Assembly: GCA_945643635.1 (NCBI GenBank)
Contig: CALZFC010000067.1
Span: forward strand, 197,501 to 261,500
From: Allodiplogaster sudhausi
Taxonomy: Eukaryota > Nematoda > Chromadorea > Rhabditida > Diplogasteridae
Length of the DNA: 64,000 nt
Direction of reading: 5' to 3'
Below are positions 12,811 to 25,339 of the stretch, piece after piece (the stretch's first letter is position 1; every line of letters begins with the position of its first letter). The notes under the pieces are model-generated. The model was not told the DNA's origin and did no database searches. It saw only the letters and a list, made by a program, of their open reading frames with translations. The position numbers and the translations under genes are program-made.

Positions 12811-14094
12811 CCTGCAGAACTATCGATAGTACCGTCAGGGTGAACTATTTAGTAGTTCCATGGGTGATGGCGAACTAAATAGTTCAACCTGATAATGAGG
12901 CCTCGCAATACTATCTGCGCTGTGTGTGCAGACATCATAGACATCTTTAGCGAGCCGGAAGCACTATTATATGGTAATAGCTTGTTGAAAAAGATAATTG
13001 CTAGCCAGGTCAAGGTCGCTTTTCAATGAGAGCAGCCGTCAAGAGAATACTTCAATAAGCTCGCAAACAGTGGATTCGAAAACAACCAGTTTCTATTCTC
13101 TTCTATTATCTCTTTCTCTCACTCTCTCGCTCTCTCTTTTTCTTTCACTCAATATCTCTCTCACCGCTTTCTCTCGTCTTTCTCTCTCTCATTCTATTTT
13201 TCCCTCTCTTTTCTGTTTCTCACTCTTTCTCTGTCTCTCCCTCTATCCCTCTCTCTCTCTCTATCTTTGACTCTCTATTCTCGCACCCTATTGTACAGAT
13301 TACGGCTCCTGACTGATCGATCGCTTCAATTATTTATTTTTTTAAACTTCGATTCATACTTCCCGTCTGGACTGTGTGAGACATAGAGGAAGAGAGAGAG
13401 AGGCAAAAGAAAGAAAGATTACAGCCAGATAAAACATGGCAAGACCGCGCAATTGAGGCAGAAGAACCACATCATCGACCTCTGTCATTCAATTATACTT
13501 CATTTGCATATTCCGTAGTTTCGACATGCAGACTTCATAAAAAAAAATGTTTAGCGGGCAGGAAGTGCTATTAGATTACAATGAAAAGCGCCATAGAACA
13601 GGCATCTCCTCCACGTAATTCAATTTGATATTATTAATGCTAATAATATTAGCTCGATTACTATGCTTTACTACTAATATAATTCGTGATAATAAGATTA
13701 TTATTGCCGGAAGTAAAATTTCGCTGCAAGCAAGAGCATCAACAATTGTTTGCAATTTGATAAGAAAGATATTTACGGGCCAGGTCAATGCCGTTTTGTA
13801 TGAGAGCAGCCGTCAAGAGAACGGTGAAAAGGAATACTTCGACAAACCAGTCTAGCGCTGCTCATTGTCAGAATAAGTGCATTCGAAAACTACCGGTTTC
13901 TATTCTCTCTCTCTATCTCTCTCTCTCTCTCCATTGTCTCTCTTTCTCTATCTTTCTCTCTCTCATTCTCCTTCTCTCTCTCGCTCTCTTTCTCTTTTTC
14001 ATTCTCTCTCTTATTTCGCTTTCTATTTCTATTTTTCTTTCTCTCTTTATCTCTCTCTCTCTTTATTCTCGTTCGTACAGTATTGTACTACGGC
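12811..14094. repeat. tandem pair of a CT-rich block
   Basis: Two diverged copies of one block lie at about 13000-13330 and 13780-14094. Shared words: CCAGGTCAA, ATGAGAGCAGCCGTCAAGAGAA, ATTCGAAAAC, CGGTTTCTATTCTCT, then a CT tract and a TTGTAC...TACGGC end. The second copy is interrupted at TACGGC by the 7-kb foldback; the first has TACGGC once (13301-13306) with flanks that continue unbroken. A GA tract (13385-13420) follows the first copy. No exon recognised. The 5' part (12811-12960) contains upstream sequence of the transporter. Confidence 0.7.
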
Positions 14095-14960
14095 ATGATG
14101 ATAGTGGTCATGTTCTTAACCAACCGAAATTTTTCCAAGTCCAGAACTCCCGTTGAAATTTATGACCATTATTTTTCTAAGTCCGGAACTCCCCGTTGAA
14201 ATTTTCATCCATTATTTTTCTAAGTCCAGAATGTCCCGTTAAAATTTTTCACGTAATTTTTACAAGTCCAGGATTCATTCCACCTCGTTCTTGACCTGTG
14301 GAAATATCACAAGTCCAGGATCCCGACCGGATCCGAACCTGGGCCGCTTGCGTCGTATGTCGTAACGTTACCAATCGGCCACTCGTCCATCATACCAACT
14401 TGCATTCGAAGATGTAGACATTCGTGTTGAAGTGATCATACATCAGAGATCACACATCACTCACCAAGGGGGATATTTCCAAGTACAGATTTCTGCTAGT
14501 CGAAATATCACAAGTCCAGAACACTGAGAGGAATCGAACCTGAGCCGCTTGCGTCGTATCTAGTGACGTTACCAATGGGCTATTCGGTCATCATACCAAC
14601 TTGCAAGTGAAGATGTAGACATTCGTGTGGAATGTGATCATACATCACATGATCACAGATTATGCCTAGGGGGGTAATATTTTTAGTAAGTGGTAATATC
14701 ACAAGTCCGGAATAAATACAGCAATTGATATTGTCTCGAAAGGAATCGAACCCGAGCCGCTTGCGTCGAAAGTTGTAACGTTACCAATGGGCCAAATGGC
14801 CATCATAACAAGTTGCAAGTGAAGATGTAGACATTCGTGTGGAATGTTATCATACATCAGAGATCACAGATCATACCCCAGGGGAGATTCACTCCTCGTC
14901 GTATTTTCACAAGTCCAGATCTCGGCCAGTAGACAAATGTATCACAAGTCCCGAATAAAT
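14095..14960. repeat. left-end ~200-bp tandem units with tRNA-like B boxes
   Basis: Three clear diverged units plus a partial one. Each contains, on the minus strand, a GGTTCGANNCC-type box (minus-strand reading of GGATCCGAACC at 14330, GGAATCGAACC at about 14530 and 14743), a GGTAACGT block 35-45 bp upstream of it, and a conserved AAGATGTAGACATTCGTGT stretch. The outermost 200 bp hold shorter repeats around AAGTCCAGAACTCC. The same array in opposite orientation lies at the right end. Confidence 0.75.
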
Positions 14961-17494
14961 ACAGCAATTGAATTTGCCTAAAGGAGAAATGCAACATCGG
15001 AATTTTTGATTTGTAAACGAAAAAAAACCAATGAGTCAATGAGCCAATCGGCCGTCACAAATTACGAATTGTAAGGATGACTCCTTCAGTATTATTGAAA
15101 GGTGATTTTGCTGTCGTTCTCGATATGTAATATAATCCATTCATCATGCAAGAAACATTCTTTTCAATGCAATAGTAGTATTGAAAGTAATTTTGATGCC
15201 ATACATGAAATGGAATATTATTATCATTCATTAAAATGTTGGCAATTTCCTCCTCAATTATTTTCAATCATTCTTGGTACATCGAAATATTACAAACCAA
15301 AGAACATCATGGTGAACAAGAGTGCAAGTACTCTACATACATTGTTTATTGCACACCGAGGCAGGAACATGTTGAAATGAAATCGTATTATTAATAATAA
15401 ATCTCTTGTGGGGGGCACCACAGGGGTGGGAAATGCTGTTGAGTTTGAGTCTGAAACACATATATATGGGGTCCTATCACTAAGGAAAGCGCAGTAGAAG
15501 TTTAAGAGACCACATAACTTCACAATTTTATCATACTAAAAATAATAGAAGTTGAAACAAAGATCTAAGAAAAAAGGTTAGGGCTATAGAAATGTAGTGT
15601 TTCTAATCTAATACGTTGTGGTTTTTTTAGATGACAGACTAAAGAAAATAGAGTTCGCAGGAATGGTGGATCGGTATCCAAATTGTGCTGGACTAAGAAG
15701 ATTATGTTTGTTTAGGTAATCCAGTATGAGGATAAAAATTATACGTTCTATTACCTTGGAGGTTGAGGAGATTGGACAGAAGGGTTCCCGGGATCGGACA
15801 GTTCCCGGGATCAGACTTAATACATTTTTGATTATAAACAGGACGCACTATCGCAGTAAGTAAATGAATATGTAGAAGGAACTGATTGAACATAATAAAA
15901 ACTGGGATGCAAGAAATAGTAGAGGTTTCTTTCATGTAAACATATGAAATATTGCCGGAGGAGGTAATATTTCTAAATGAAAGGCTGAGAATTTTTATTC
16001 ATTTATTCATTTATATGTACACCAAAAGGGGGATATGACATGAAGATAATTGAACAACAATTCACGCAGCAAGAACATAGCATGTACGCAGAATTTCCAG
16101 TACATAATATTAGATGAAAAGAGAAGAAAGAAATTATGTAACTAATAGAAACGAACGATATGTAGACTCAATAACACTAAAGTGCAATAGAAAAGCAATA
16201 GATAATATATAAAGATAATTATTTAGAGGAGCGTTTACATATTATTCACAAGGATATGGAGTATAAGTGGACGAGGGTACTGATAGTTGACAAGACAGAG
16301 TATGATACATAGCTGAAATGCACGCACACATACCACAAATAAAGTGCTGAAGTTAATGCAAAATGGAAAGATACTAGTCATGTATGGCAAAGGTGTGATG
16401 AGGTAGAAGATTGGACATTACATATCATGGAACTCAACATAGATTTTATTGTTCTTCAAATGACAGCTTAATAGTTATGTTTCATATGTCTAAGCAATCA
16501 TATGTCTAAGCAATAGCACACTCACCACAATGAAGATACTTTTCAGCTGCATTCTGAAAGGATTATCTCTCCATCTTAAATACAATAAAAGGAGGAATGA
16601 CAGAGTAAGGCTTCTTAGCCTCAACAGTATTCATTCGGTAGGAAATGATATATGATGGAGTAGAGTAAAAGGTCTATCTATGCATCTATGTATGTGGTAC
16701 CTATGTCACCGAACTACATTAATTTTACAAGATTAGTAGAACTGAGCATATTTTGTTATTATTTAGAGAGTTACTCGAACATGGATGCACACTTTCCAAT
16801 TCGTTTACTTGCAATTTTCTCATGTTCCTACAAGTTGTATTAAAAGAAAGATTTCTGTATGCACGAGTCAGTAAAGTTGTAAAGAGGAGAGGGGTTAGCA
16901 ATAGTGTGGGAAATATACATGAACTTTCCGAACTTTTCTATTAATCCTCAATCGTTATAACTGTTTATTTATTTAATTATGTTAATCAAAGCGGGCATGA
17001 TTTAACAACATTTGACGTAGCAAAAGCGTGGAATAAATATAGACAGAATATCCTAAACACAAGAAGAACATTTCATGAAGCCATAACATATTTAACAAGT
17101 ATCATTTCTCGGAATATACTCTTAAAATAAGTTTTATCATGATCATATTCTACATGGATTTTAGAAGAAGAACATATATTTCACAGAACAATGTAGGTAT
17201 TAAGCGAAAGTGGGAAAGGATGCTTTACAATCAGCAGCAGTCATCTTGATCTTATAGCGCCACTGAGAGAAATTCCAGAGGGAAGAAAGCGTTGTCGGCT
17301 GACGAAACTAGAGGTAGGTTATATGCATGCACTTGTGAACCATGTTGACAGAACATGTATTCCTGAATTATTCGATTTGTAAAACAAATAAAAAGAATGG
17401 CAGTAAAATTTAAAAAAAGACCTGAATGGAGACCCTGACAGGTATTCTACGGAGAGAACTGTGATGCCCTGCGACATTCAATCGAACAGTGATG

Positions 17495-17724
17495 ATGATA
17501 AACAGAGTTGCAGCGATCATGGTCTTGCCAGACTTCATTCCTCTCCCTATATATCTCTTCTTCACACTTGGAATTCGAATCATCGCGACGAGTACTCTCA
17601 CAACGGACGAGATTGACTCAATCAATAACATCCTTCGAGAGGAACGAATTCGCACTAACCACCTCATCGAAAACTTCATCATCAATCAGCCACGCATTCT
17701 CCCAGGCTCAAACTCATCAACGCG
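17495..17724 (+). other. Unpaired centre of the foldback with an open frame
   Basis: This 230-bp segment is the only part of the element with no complement in the other arm. A plus-strand frame crosses it without a stop: a hydrophobic stretch (LPDFIPLPIYLFFTLGIRII), then a polar, helix-like part (DEIDSINNILREERI...). It continues into the right arm, where it loses coding character and ends near 17851. The minus strand is also open across part of the segment. It may be captured host sequence or a neutral spacer; I recognise no family. Confidence 0.4.
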
Positions 17725-20199
17725 CATCACTGTTCGATTGAATGTCGCAGGGCATCACAGTTCTCTCCGTAGAATACCTGTCAGGGTCTCCATTCAGGTC
17801 TTTTTTAAAATTTTACTACCATTCTTTTTATTTGTTTTACAAATCGAATAATTCAGGAATACATGTTCTGTCAACATGGTTCACAAGTGCATGCCCATAA
17901 CCTACCTCTAGTTTCGTCAGCCGACAACGCTTTCTTCCCTCTGGAATTTCTCTCAGTGGCGCTATAAGATCAAGATGACTGCTGCTGATTGTAAAGCATC
18001 CTTTCCCACTTTCGCTTAATACCTACATTGTTCTGTGAAATATATGTTCTTCTTCTAAATCCATGTAGAATATGATCATGATAAAACTTATTTTAAGTCT
18101 ATATTATGAGAAATGATACTTGTTAAATATGTTATGGCTTCATGAAATGTTCTTCTTGTGTTTAGGATATTCTGTCTATATTTATTCCACGCTTTTGCTA
18201 CGTCAAATGTTGTTAAATCATGCCCTCTTTGATTAACATAATTAAATAAATAAACAGTTACAAAGATTGAGGAGTAATAGAAAAGTTCGGAAAGTTCATG
18301 TATATTTCCCACACTATTGCTAACCCCTCTCCTCTTTACAACTTTACTGACTCTTACATACAGAAATCTTTCTTTTAATACAACTTGTATGAACATGAGA
18401 AAATTGCAAGTAAACGAATTGGAAAGTGTGTATCCATGTTCGTGTAACTCTCTAAATAATAACAAAATATGCTCAGTCCTACTAATCTTGTAAAATTAAT
18501 GTAGTTCGTTGGCATAGGTACCATATACATAGATGCATAGATAGACCTTTTACTTCACTCCATCATATATCATCTCCTACCGAATGAATATTGTTGAGGC
18601 TAAGAAGATTTAGTCTGTCATTCCTCCTTTTATTGTATTTAAGATGGAGAGGTAATCCTTTCAGAATGCAGCTGAAAAGTATCTTCATTGTGGTGAGTGT
18701 GCTATTGCTTAGACATATGATTGCTTAGATATATGAAACATAACTATTAAGCTGTCATTTGAAGAAAATAAAATCTATGTTGAGTTCCATGATATGTAAT
18801 GTCAAATCTTCTACCTCATCACACCTTTGCCATACATGACTAGTATCTTTCCATTTTGCATTAACTTCAGCACTTTGGTTGTGGTATGTGTGCGTGCATT
18901 TAAACTATGTATCATACTCTGTCTTGTCAACTATCAGTACCCTCGTCCACTTATACTCCATATCCTTGTGAATAATGCGTAAACGCTCCTCTAAATAATT
19001 ATCTTTATATATTATCTATTACTTTTCTATTGCATTTTAGTGTTATTGAGTCTACATATCGTTCGTTTCTATTAGTTACATAATTTCTTTCTTCTCTTTT
19101 CATCTAATATTATGTACTGGAAATTCTGCGTACATATGTTCTTGCTGCGTGAATTGTTGTTCAATTATCTTCATGTCATATCCCCCTTTTGATGTACATA
19201 TAAATGAATAAATGAATAAAAATTCTCAGCCTTTCATTTAGAAATATTACCTCCTCCGGCAATATTTCATATGTTTACATGAAAGAAACCTCTACTATTT
19301 CTTGCATCCCAGTTTTTATTATGTTCAATCAGTTCCTTCTACATATTCATTTACTTACTGCGATAGTGCGTCCTGTTTATAATCAAAAATGTATTAAGTC
19401 TGATCCCGGGAACTGTCCGATCCCGGGAACCCTTCTGTCCAATCTCCTCAACCTCCAAGGTAATAGAACGTATAATTTTTATCCTCATACTGGATTACCT
19501 AAACAAACATAATCTTCTTAGTCCAGCACAATTTGGATACCGATCCACCATTCCTGCGAACTCTCTTTTCTTTAGTCTGTCATCTAAAAAAACCACAACG
19601 TATTAGATTAGAAACACTATATTTCTATAGCCCTAACCTTTTTTCTTAGATCTTTGTTTCAACTTCTATTATTTTTAGTATGATAAAATTGTGAAGTTAT
19701 GTGGTCTCTTAAACTTCTACTGCGCTTTCCTTAGTGATAGAACCCCATATATATGTGTTTCAGACTCAAACTCAACAGCATTTCCCACCCCTGTGGTGCC
19801 CCCCACAAGAGATTTATTATTAATAATACGATTTCATTTCAACATGTTCCTGCCTCGGTGTGCAATAAACAATGTATGTAGAGTACTTGCACTCTTGTGT
19901 TTTAAGAATGTTTCTTGCATGATGAATGGATTATATTACATATCGAGAACGACAGCAAAATCACCTTTCAATAATACTGAAGGAGTCATCCTTACAATTC
20001 GTAATTTGTGACGGCCGATTGGCTCATTGACTCATTGGTTTTTTTTCGTTTACAAATCAAAAATTCCGATGTTGCATTTCTCCTTTAGGCAAATTCAATT
20101 GCTGTATTTATTCGGGACTTGTGATACATTTGTCTACTGGCCGAGGTCTGGACTTGTGAAAATACGACGAGGAGTGAATCTCCCCTGGGGTATGATCTG

Positions 20200-21155
20200 T
20201 GATCTCTGATGTATGATAACATTCCACACGAATGTCTACATCTTCACTTGCAACTTGTTATGATGGCCATTTGGCCCATAGGTAACGTTACAACTTTCGA
20301 CGCAAGCGGCTCGGGTTCGATTCCTTTCGAGACAATATCAATTGCTGTATTTATTCCGGACTTGTGATATTACCACTTACTAAAAATATTACCCCCCTAG
20401 GCATAATCTGTGATCATGTGATGTATGATCACATTCCACACGAATGTCTACATCTTCACTTGCAAGTTGGTATGATGACCGAATAGCCCATTGGTAACGT
20501 CACTAGATACGACGCAAGCGGCTCAGGTTCGATTCCTCTCAGTGTTCTGGACTTGTGATATTTCGACTAGCAGAAATCTGTACTTGGAAATATCCCCCTT
20601 GGTGAGTGATGTGTGATCTCTGATGTATGATCACTTCAACACGAATGTCTACATCTTCACTTGCTACTTGGTATGATGGACGATTGGCCGATTCGTAACG
20701 CAGGGACCTACGACGCAAGCGACCCAGGTTCGGATCCGGTCGGGATCATGTACTTGTGATGTTTCAACTAGCAGATATGGCAATATCCCCCCTGTGAGTG
20801 ATGTGTGATCTCTGATGTATGATCACTTCCACTCGAATGTCTACATCTTCGTATGCAAGTTGGCATGATGGACGATTGGCCGATTGGTAACGTTACGAAA
20901 TACGACGCAAGCGACCCAGGTTCGGATCCGGTCTAGATCCTGGACTTGTGATATTTCCACAGGTCAAGAACGAGGTGGAATGAATCCTGGAGTTGTAAAA
21001 ATTACGTGAAAAATTTTAACGGGACATTCTGGACTTAGAAAAATAATGGATGAAAATTTCAACGGGGAGTTCCGGACTTAGAAAAATAATGGTCATAAAT
21101 TTCAACGGGAGTTCTGGAGATTTCGGTTGGTTAAGAACATGACCACTATCATCAT
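20200..21155 (+). repeat. right-end ~200-bp tandem units with tRNA-like B boxes
   Basis: Four units (around 20255-20335, 20465-20545, 20665-20745 and 20860-20945) share ATGATGG.CGATTGGCCGATT-like, GGTAACGTTAC, TACGACGCAAGCG and GGTTCGATTCC/GGTTCGGATCC blocks, then CACGAATGTCTACATCTTC. The GGTTCGANTCC block matches the Pol III B-box consensus in the first two units, with an A-box-like TGGCC.ATTGGTAACG 35-40 bp upstream. No complete cloverleaf can be drawn (acceptor and T stems do not pair), so these are tRNA-like modules, not tRNA genes. The arm has one more unit than the left. Confidence 0.75.
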
Positions 21156-22224
21156 TACGGCTCGACACCGATGTATCATTTCAATCGTTTATTTTTTAAC
21201 GAATTAATTCACTCAGTCTGGCAACCCTACTAAGAGAGAGAGAGAGAGGGAGAGAGAAATAGAGAGATAGAGAGAGAGGAACAGAGAAAAAAAAAGATTG
21301 AGCGCGAGATAGAATGATAGGAGTGCGAAGTGAGAAAGAGGAACCATGTCGACCTCTATCAGTCGGTAACTTCATTTGCATACCCGGTATTTCAAATTAG
21401 TGATCTCGTCACATTTCTCTGCTGGATAATCTTGCCCTATCTCTTTCTCTGTCTCTCTCTCTCGCTTTTAACTTTCTCTGTCTCTCTCTCTCTCTCTCTG
21501 CTAATTCTTGATCACTCTATCCTTTTATCTCTCAATCTCTTATCTGTTTCTCTCTTTTCTTTATTTATTTCTTTTTGTCATTTTTCTCTCTTACTCTTTT
21601 CCTAAAATAATCTCATTCATATTGCGATACCATAATTCACCAGTAAGTAAGTCTCTTCCAAAAATGTTGGCAACTTGACAGATGACAGAAGAGAGAAACG
21701 TGAAAAGGCTAGAGAAAGAGTGAAAGAGTGAGAGAGAGAGAGCGAGAGAGAAAGAGAGAGAGAGAGAGCGTGAAATAGAAAGAGAAACAGAGAAAATGCA
21801 AATGAGAGAGAGAGAGAGAGACAGGTTATGAAAGAGGGAAGGAGAGAGAGACAGAGAGAGCGAGAGAAAAATCTAGAAAGAGTTGCAATATTATGCGATT
21901 ATGCGTCAAGGTAACAAGTGTATAACGAATTCATGTAAACGTCATTCATGATACATCTCGATATTTGAGAGAGAGAGAGAGAGAGTGAGAGAGAGAAAGA
22001 GAAAGAGAGGGAAAGTGAGAGAGAGATAGATAGAAAGTAAATATATTTAGTATGAAAGCAGTGAAAAAAGTTACGACGAGCGCAGCCGCGGGGGAACAAG
22101 GGCAAGTTTAGCGGTGCCGAAAGGAATGAACAGTTTTCTCTCTCTCCCTCATTTTCTATTATTCACACCAACTCATTTTCCTTCTCCACCTCATTTTCGC
22201 TCCGTCGCTCTCTCTCTCTGTCTT

Positions 22225-22275
<51 letters not shown>

Positions 22276-22353
22276 TTTTCACCCCGTTTCTACCGCATTT
22301 ACTCTCACTCTCTCTCTCTGTTTCTCATTTTCTCTCTCTCCCTCTATCACTCT

Positions 22354-22402
<49 letters not shown>

Positions 22403-22677
22403 TCACCGATAGGAGAAGGAGAACGGCGCGATTTTCAGCGGAAATAACACTGACGCTCTCTAATGGAGAGAGAGAGCATTCTGTGAAGAGGGAAGGATAC
22501 ATTGCCTGAGAGAAATAGAGAGAGAGAATGACTTAGAGAAAGAGTGAGACTTAGAGAGAGTGAGAGAAAAATGAACTAACGCATTGAATACAAAAGTGAA
22601 CAATGAGAGTAGATGATAGCTGGAATGGGGACAGAGGATGTTCTCAATAAATGAAAAATAATTGAGCAAGGACACGA

Positions 22678-22719
<42 letters not shown>

Positions 22720-23037
22720 TAGAGAGTGAGAAAAAGAAAGAGAGAGAGGGAGAGAGAGGGGAGGGAGAGAAGAGAGAGAAAAAGAAAGATAAAGAGAAAG
22801 AGAGAGAGAGAGATTGAGAGAGAGAAAGGAGAGAGGAGAGAGTGAGAAAAAGAAAGAGAAAGAGAGAGAGGGAGAGAGAGGGGAGGGAGAGAAGAGAGAG
22901 AAAAAGAAAGATAAAGGGAAGGAGAGAGAGAGAGAGAGAGAGAGAGATTGAGGAGAGAGGAGAGAGTGAGAAAAAGAAAGAGAAAGAGAGAGAGGGAGAG
23001 AGAGGGGAGGGAGAGAAGAGAGAGAAAAAGAAAGATA

Positions 23038-23079
<42 letters not shown>

Positions 23080-23098
23080 GAGAGAGAGAGATAGAACG
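21156..23098. repeat. GA/CT-rich block, copy A, with a ~122-bp purine minisatellite
   Basis: Alternating CT and GA tracts (21425-21600, 21700-21875, 21965-22035, 22135-22400, 22515-22570, 22680-23095). Between 22712 and 23042 a unit of about 122 bp (GTGAGAAAAAGAAAGAGAAA...GAGGGGAGGGAGAGAAGAG) repeats three times. Short unique islands recur at 27.9-28.2 kb and 29.8-30.5 kb: ATAGGAG.GCG...GACCTCTATCAGTCGGTAA near 21315-21370 and 30035-30095, and ACCGATAGGAGA.GGAGAACGGCGCGATT near 22405 and 30455. No gene. Confidence 0.8.
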
Positions 23099-23365
23099 AG
23101 GGTAATAGGTGTTAGCTGACGTATTTCACGATTAGAAGAGAAGACTGACTGTTGATAAGCGGTTCAAACGCACCGAACGCATTAGCACCAATACCTTTTA
23201 AAGGACTATTCCTGTAAACTCTTTGTGCTGGCCTATCACAAGGTTATCAGCTTCCACGTGGAAATCGGTCCCGTCTTTTCGGTCTGACATAAATGTATAC
23301 TATCAATTGCCCCATCAAAACTAATCTTTGATCTTCGAGAACACTTGTGTTGTGCTTCATGAGCT
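23099..23365. repeat. dispersed ~260-bp repeat, copy A
   Basis: One of four diverged copies of a block that follows GA tracts: 23099-23365, 25815-26075, 28565-28800 and 30590-30805. Shared words: TTCAAACGCACCGAA, CTGTAAACTCTTTGTGCTG, TTATCAG, TCAAAACTAATCTTTGAT, AACACTTGTGTT. Copies A and B are the closest pair. It marks the segmental duplications of 21-31 kb. Confidence 0.8.
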
Positions 23366-24546
23366 ACATACGTGCTTTTTTCGCAATTGGACTTTCTTTT
23401 AGCCACCGCTCCTTTCATTTACACTTTTTGCATGAGTAGCACAAAGTTCCACTTGCTCATGCGATTATTTGCGTGGCTCACCATCATGAATAATAACACA
23501 ACTATCGAGTCGAATGATTTGTTTTTTTTTTGTAAATTGGTCATAATCCAACAAATACTATTTCTTTATAGCGAATCTGTTAATAAAAAATATTAATAAA
23601 AATATTAATAAAAATATTAATAAAAATATTAATAAAAACGTCGAGGAGACGATTAAATATTTTTAAGAGATAAATGTGTAATTTCCACAAGGTTCGCATA
23701 TGGCTTGAGAAGAATGGCAAAAAAGTAAGAAGAGTAAGAAGAGGAAAAAAAGTACAATTTTCTTTTCTGACACCATTTTTTCCTTACACTTCGTGTGCAG
23801 CCAGCCTAAAAAAGATCATGCGGTTTTGTGTGGCTCACCATCATGAATAAAAAGACACGGGTGGAATCAGTTGATACAAAAAAAAACAACTAATCAGCAA
23901 TGCTTATTCCGAAAATGTTTATTACTAACATCAAATTATTTAGTTGTTTATACTAATTACTAAAGATGAGGAGTGTTGAAAGAGGACAGAAAGAGGTGAG
24001 AGAAATACAGATTGAGAGAGCGAGAGAGAGAGAACGAGAAATTAGTGAGAGAGAGAAAGAGGGAGAGTGAGTATATTAGCTGGTTAAAAGTGCAGATTAG
24101 AACATTATGAAATTTTTTGTAGTTCGCGCCGTCGTTTGTACCTTACAATGTTCGTGTAAAATTGAGACAAAGTTGGAAGATACTGTTTTCTTTATGGAGG
24201 AGAAAAAACTAACCAAATTACAAAGCGGTTCGCAGCGGCGTAGATCTGCATCGAGTACGTGTACTCCAGCCACGGGGCATATTTCCAGTTTTTGAAGGAA
24301 AATATGCGAGTCGAGAAATACCATGATATGCCACTATTATTGCACTTATTGTATATATGTACATATGTACATACATACATATGTATGTGACTGGAGTCTA
24401 ATCTAATCCTCATCGCCTAGTTGGCCTCCAAACAGATCACAACTTGGATCCAGCCAACAAAAGTATCGTGTCGAGGAGATCTGCATCGACACGCGGGAGC
24501 CTTGCTCTTCCTGCGAGAAGCAAGCAGGTGATACCGGGCGCAGACA
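23366..24546. other. no confident gene; possible minus-strand exons
   Basis: A tandem run of AAAAATATTAAT lies at 23585-23640. On the minus strand, 24200-24320 (KNWKYAPWLEYTYSMQIY..) and 24430-24537 have codon-like composition and plausible splice borders (acceptor CTTCTCGCAG near 24517). I recognise no family and cannot join them in frame. They may belong with the membrane-segment exon at 25340-25530. Confidence 0.3.
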
Positions 24547-24559
24547 GAGTCAGAGAGAG

Positions 24560-24599
<40 letters not shown>

Positions 24600-25080
24600 G
24601 AGAGGGAGAGAGAGGAAAGAGAGAGGGAGAAAGGAAGACAGAGATGGAGAGAGAGAAAAGGAAGACAGAGATAGAGAGGAGGGAGAGAAAGTGAGAGAGA
24701 GAGAGAGAGTAAGAGAGAGAGATAGAGGGAGAGAGATATAGAGGGAGAGAGAGATAGAGGGAGAGAGAAGGAAGACTGAGATAGAGAAGGAGAGGGAGAG
24801 ATATGGCGAGAGACAGAGGGAAGGAAGACAGAGACAGAGAGAGAGAGACACACAGAGGGAAAGTGCGAGAGAGAGAGAGAAGGAAGACAGGGACAGAGAG
24901 ACAGAGAGAGACAGAGATAGACCGAGAGAAGGAAGACAGAGATACAGAGACTGAGAGAGAGCGTGAGAGAGAGAAAACGAAGGCAGAGATAGAGAGACAG
25001 AGAGACAAATAGACAGAGAGAGCGTGACAGAGAGAGAGAGAGAGATAGAGAGAGATAAGGAAGACAGAGATAGAGAGAGA
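24547..25080. repeat. 534-bp purine (GA) tract
   Basis: Almost uninterrupted purines on plus, with a loose sub-repeat GGAAGACAGAGA about every 40-70 bp. It yields the longest frames in this part of the window (222-230 codons of Ser/Leu on minus), which are artefacts of the repeat. Confidence 0.95.
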
Positions 25081-25339
25081 AGCACATTGATTTTTGACAG
25101 TTAACGCATATGGTTACAGCAAGCAGCAATGAACCCGCTTTCCTATCACCTTTACCTTTTCAATGCATACAGAAAACCACCGGGCCACATGAATATTTGA
25201 TGTTCGCAATCATTTCACTCCTTCCTGTTAATTCTCGCATTGCTTGTGAACAAAAAAATCGATAACTTTCAAGACGAAATATGTATTGCCATTGTTATAC
25301 CAAGATTTTGCATATGTATTTGAGTAGACAGTCTACACT

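Larger units (their letters stand above)
14095..21155. mobile_element. 7.06-kb foldback (long inverted repeat) element
   Basis: Left arm 14095-17494 and right arm 17725-21155 are reverse complements over about 3.4 kb with a few percent divergence. The ends read ATGATGATAGTGGTCATG and its complement. TACGGC flanks both ends (14089-14094 and 21156-21161), and a paralogous flank at 13301-13306 carries it once, so it is a 6-bp target duplication. No frame resembles a transposase or integrase; the longest frames in the arms are under 130 codons. The arms differ in repeat-unit number, and the left arm holds roughly 120 bp near 15170-15300 that the right arm lacks (near 19905). I place it as a non-autonomous foldback/giant-MITE-like element of unassigned superfamily. 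Confidence 0.9.

Noticed and set aside
14280..14960. CRISPR-like array of regular repeats
   Set aside because: Repeats are ~200 bp, diverged and without short unique spacers, in a eukaryotic sequence with no cas genes.
15702..19512. Pairs of identical or near-identical small frames on both strands (for example at 15702-15935 and 19279-19512) that could look like a two-copy gene
   Set aside because: They are mirror images within the two arms of the foldback, AT-rich, short, with no start context or family resemblance.
20255..20945. Cluster of tRNA genes
   Set aside because: B boxes are good but acceptor and T stems do not pair and the units are a transposon's terminal repeats.
22114..22509. 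131-codon plus frame MPKGMNSFLSL...
   Set aside because: Dominated by a CT tract; the non-repeat ends recur in the duplicated blocks at 28 and 30 kb without an open frame.
24417..25129. Open frames of 222-230 codons on the minus strand
   Set aside because: They are Ser/Leu translations of a (GA)n tract present in several frames at once, with no domain or splice signal.
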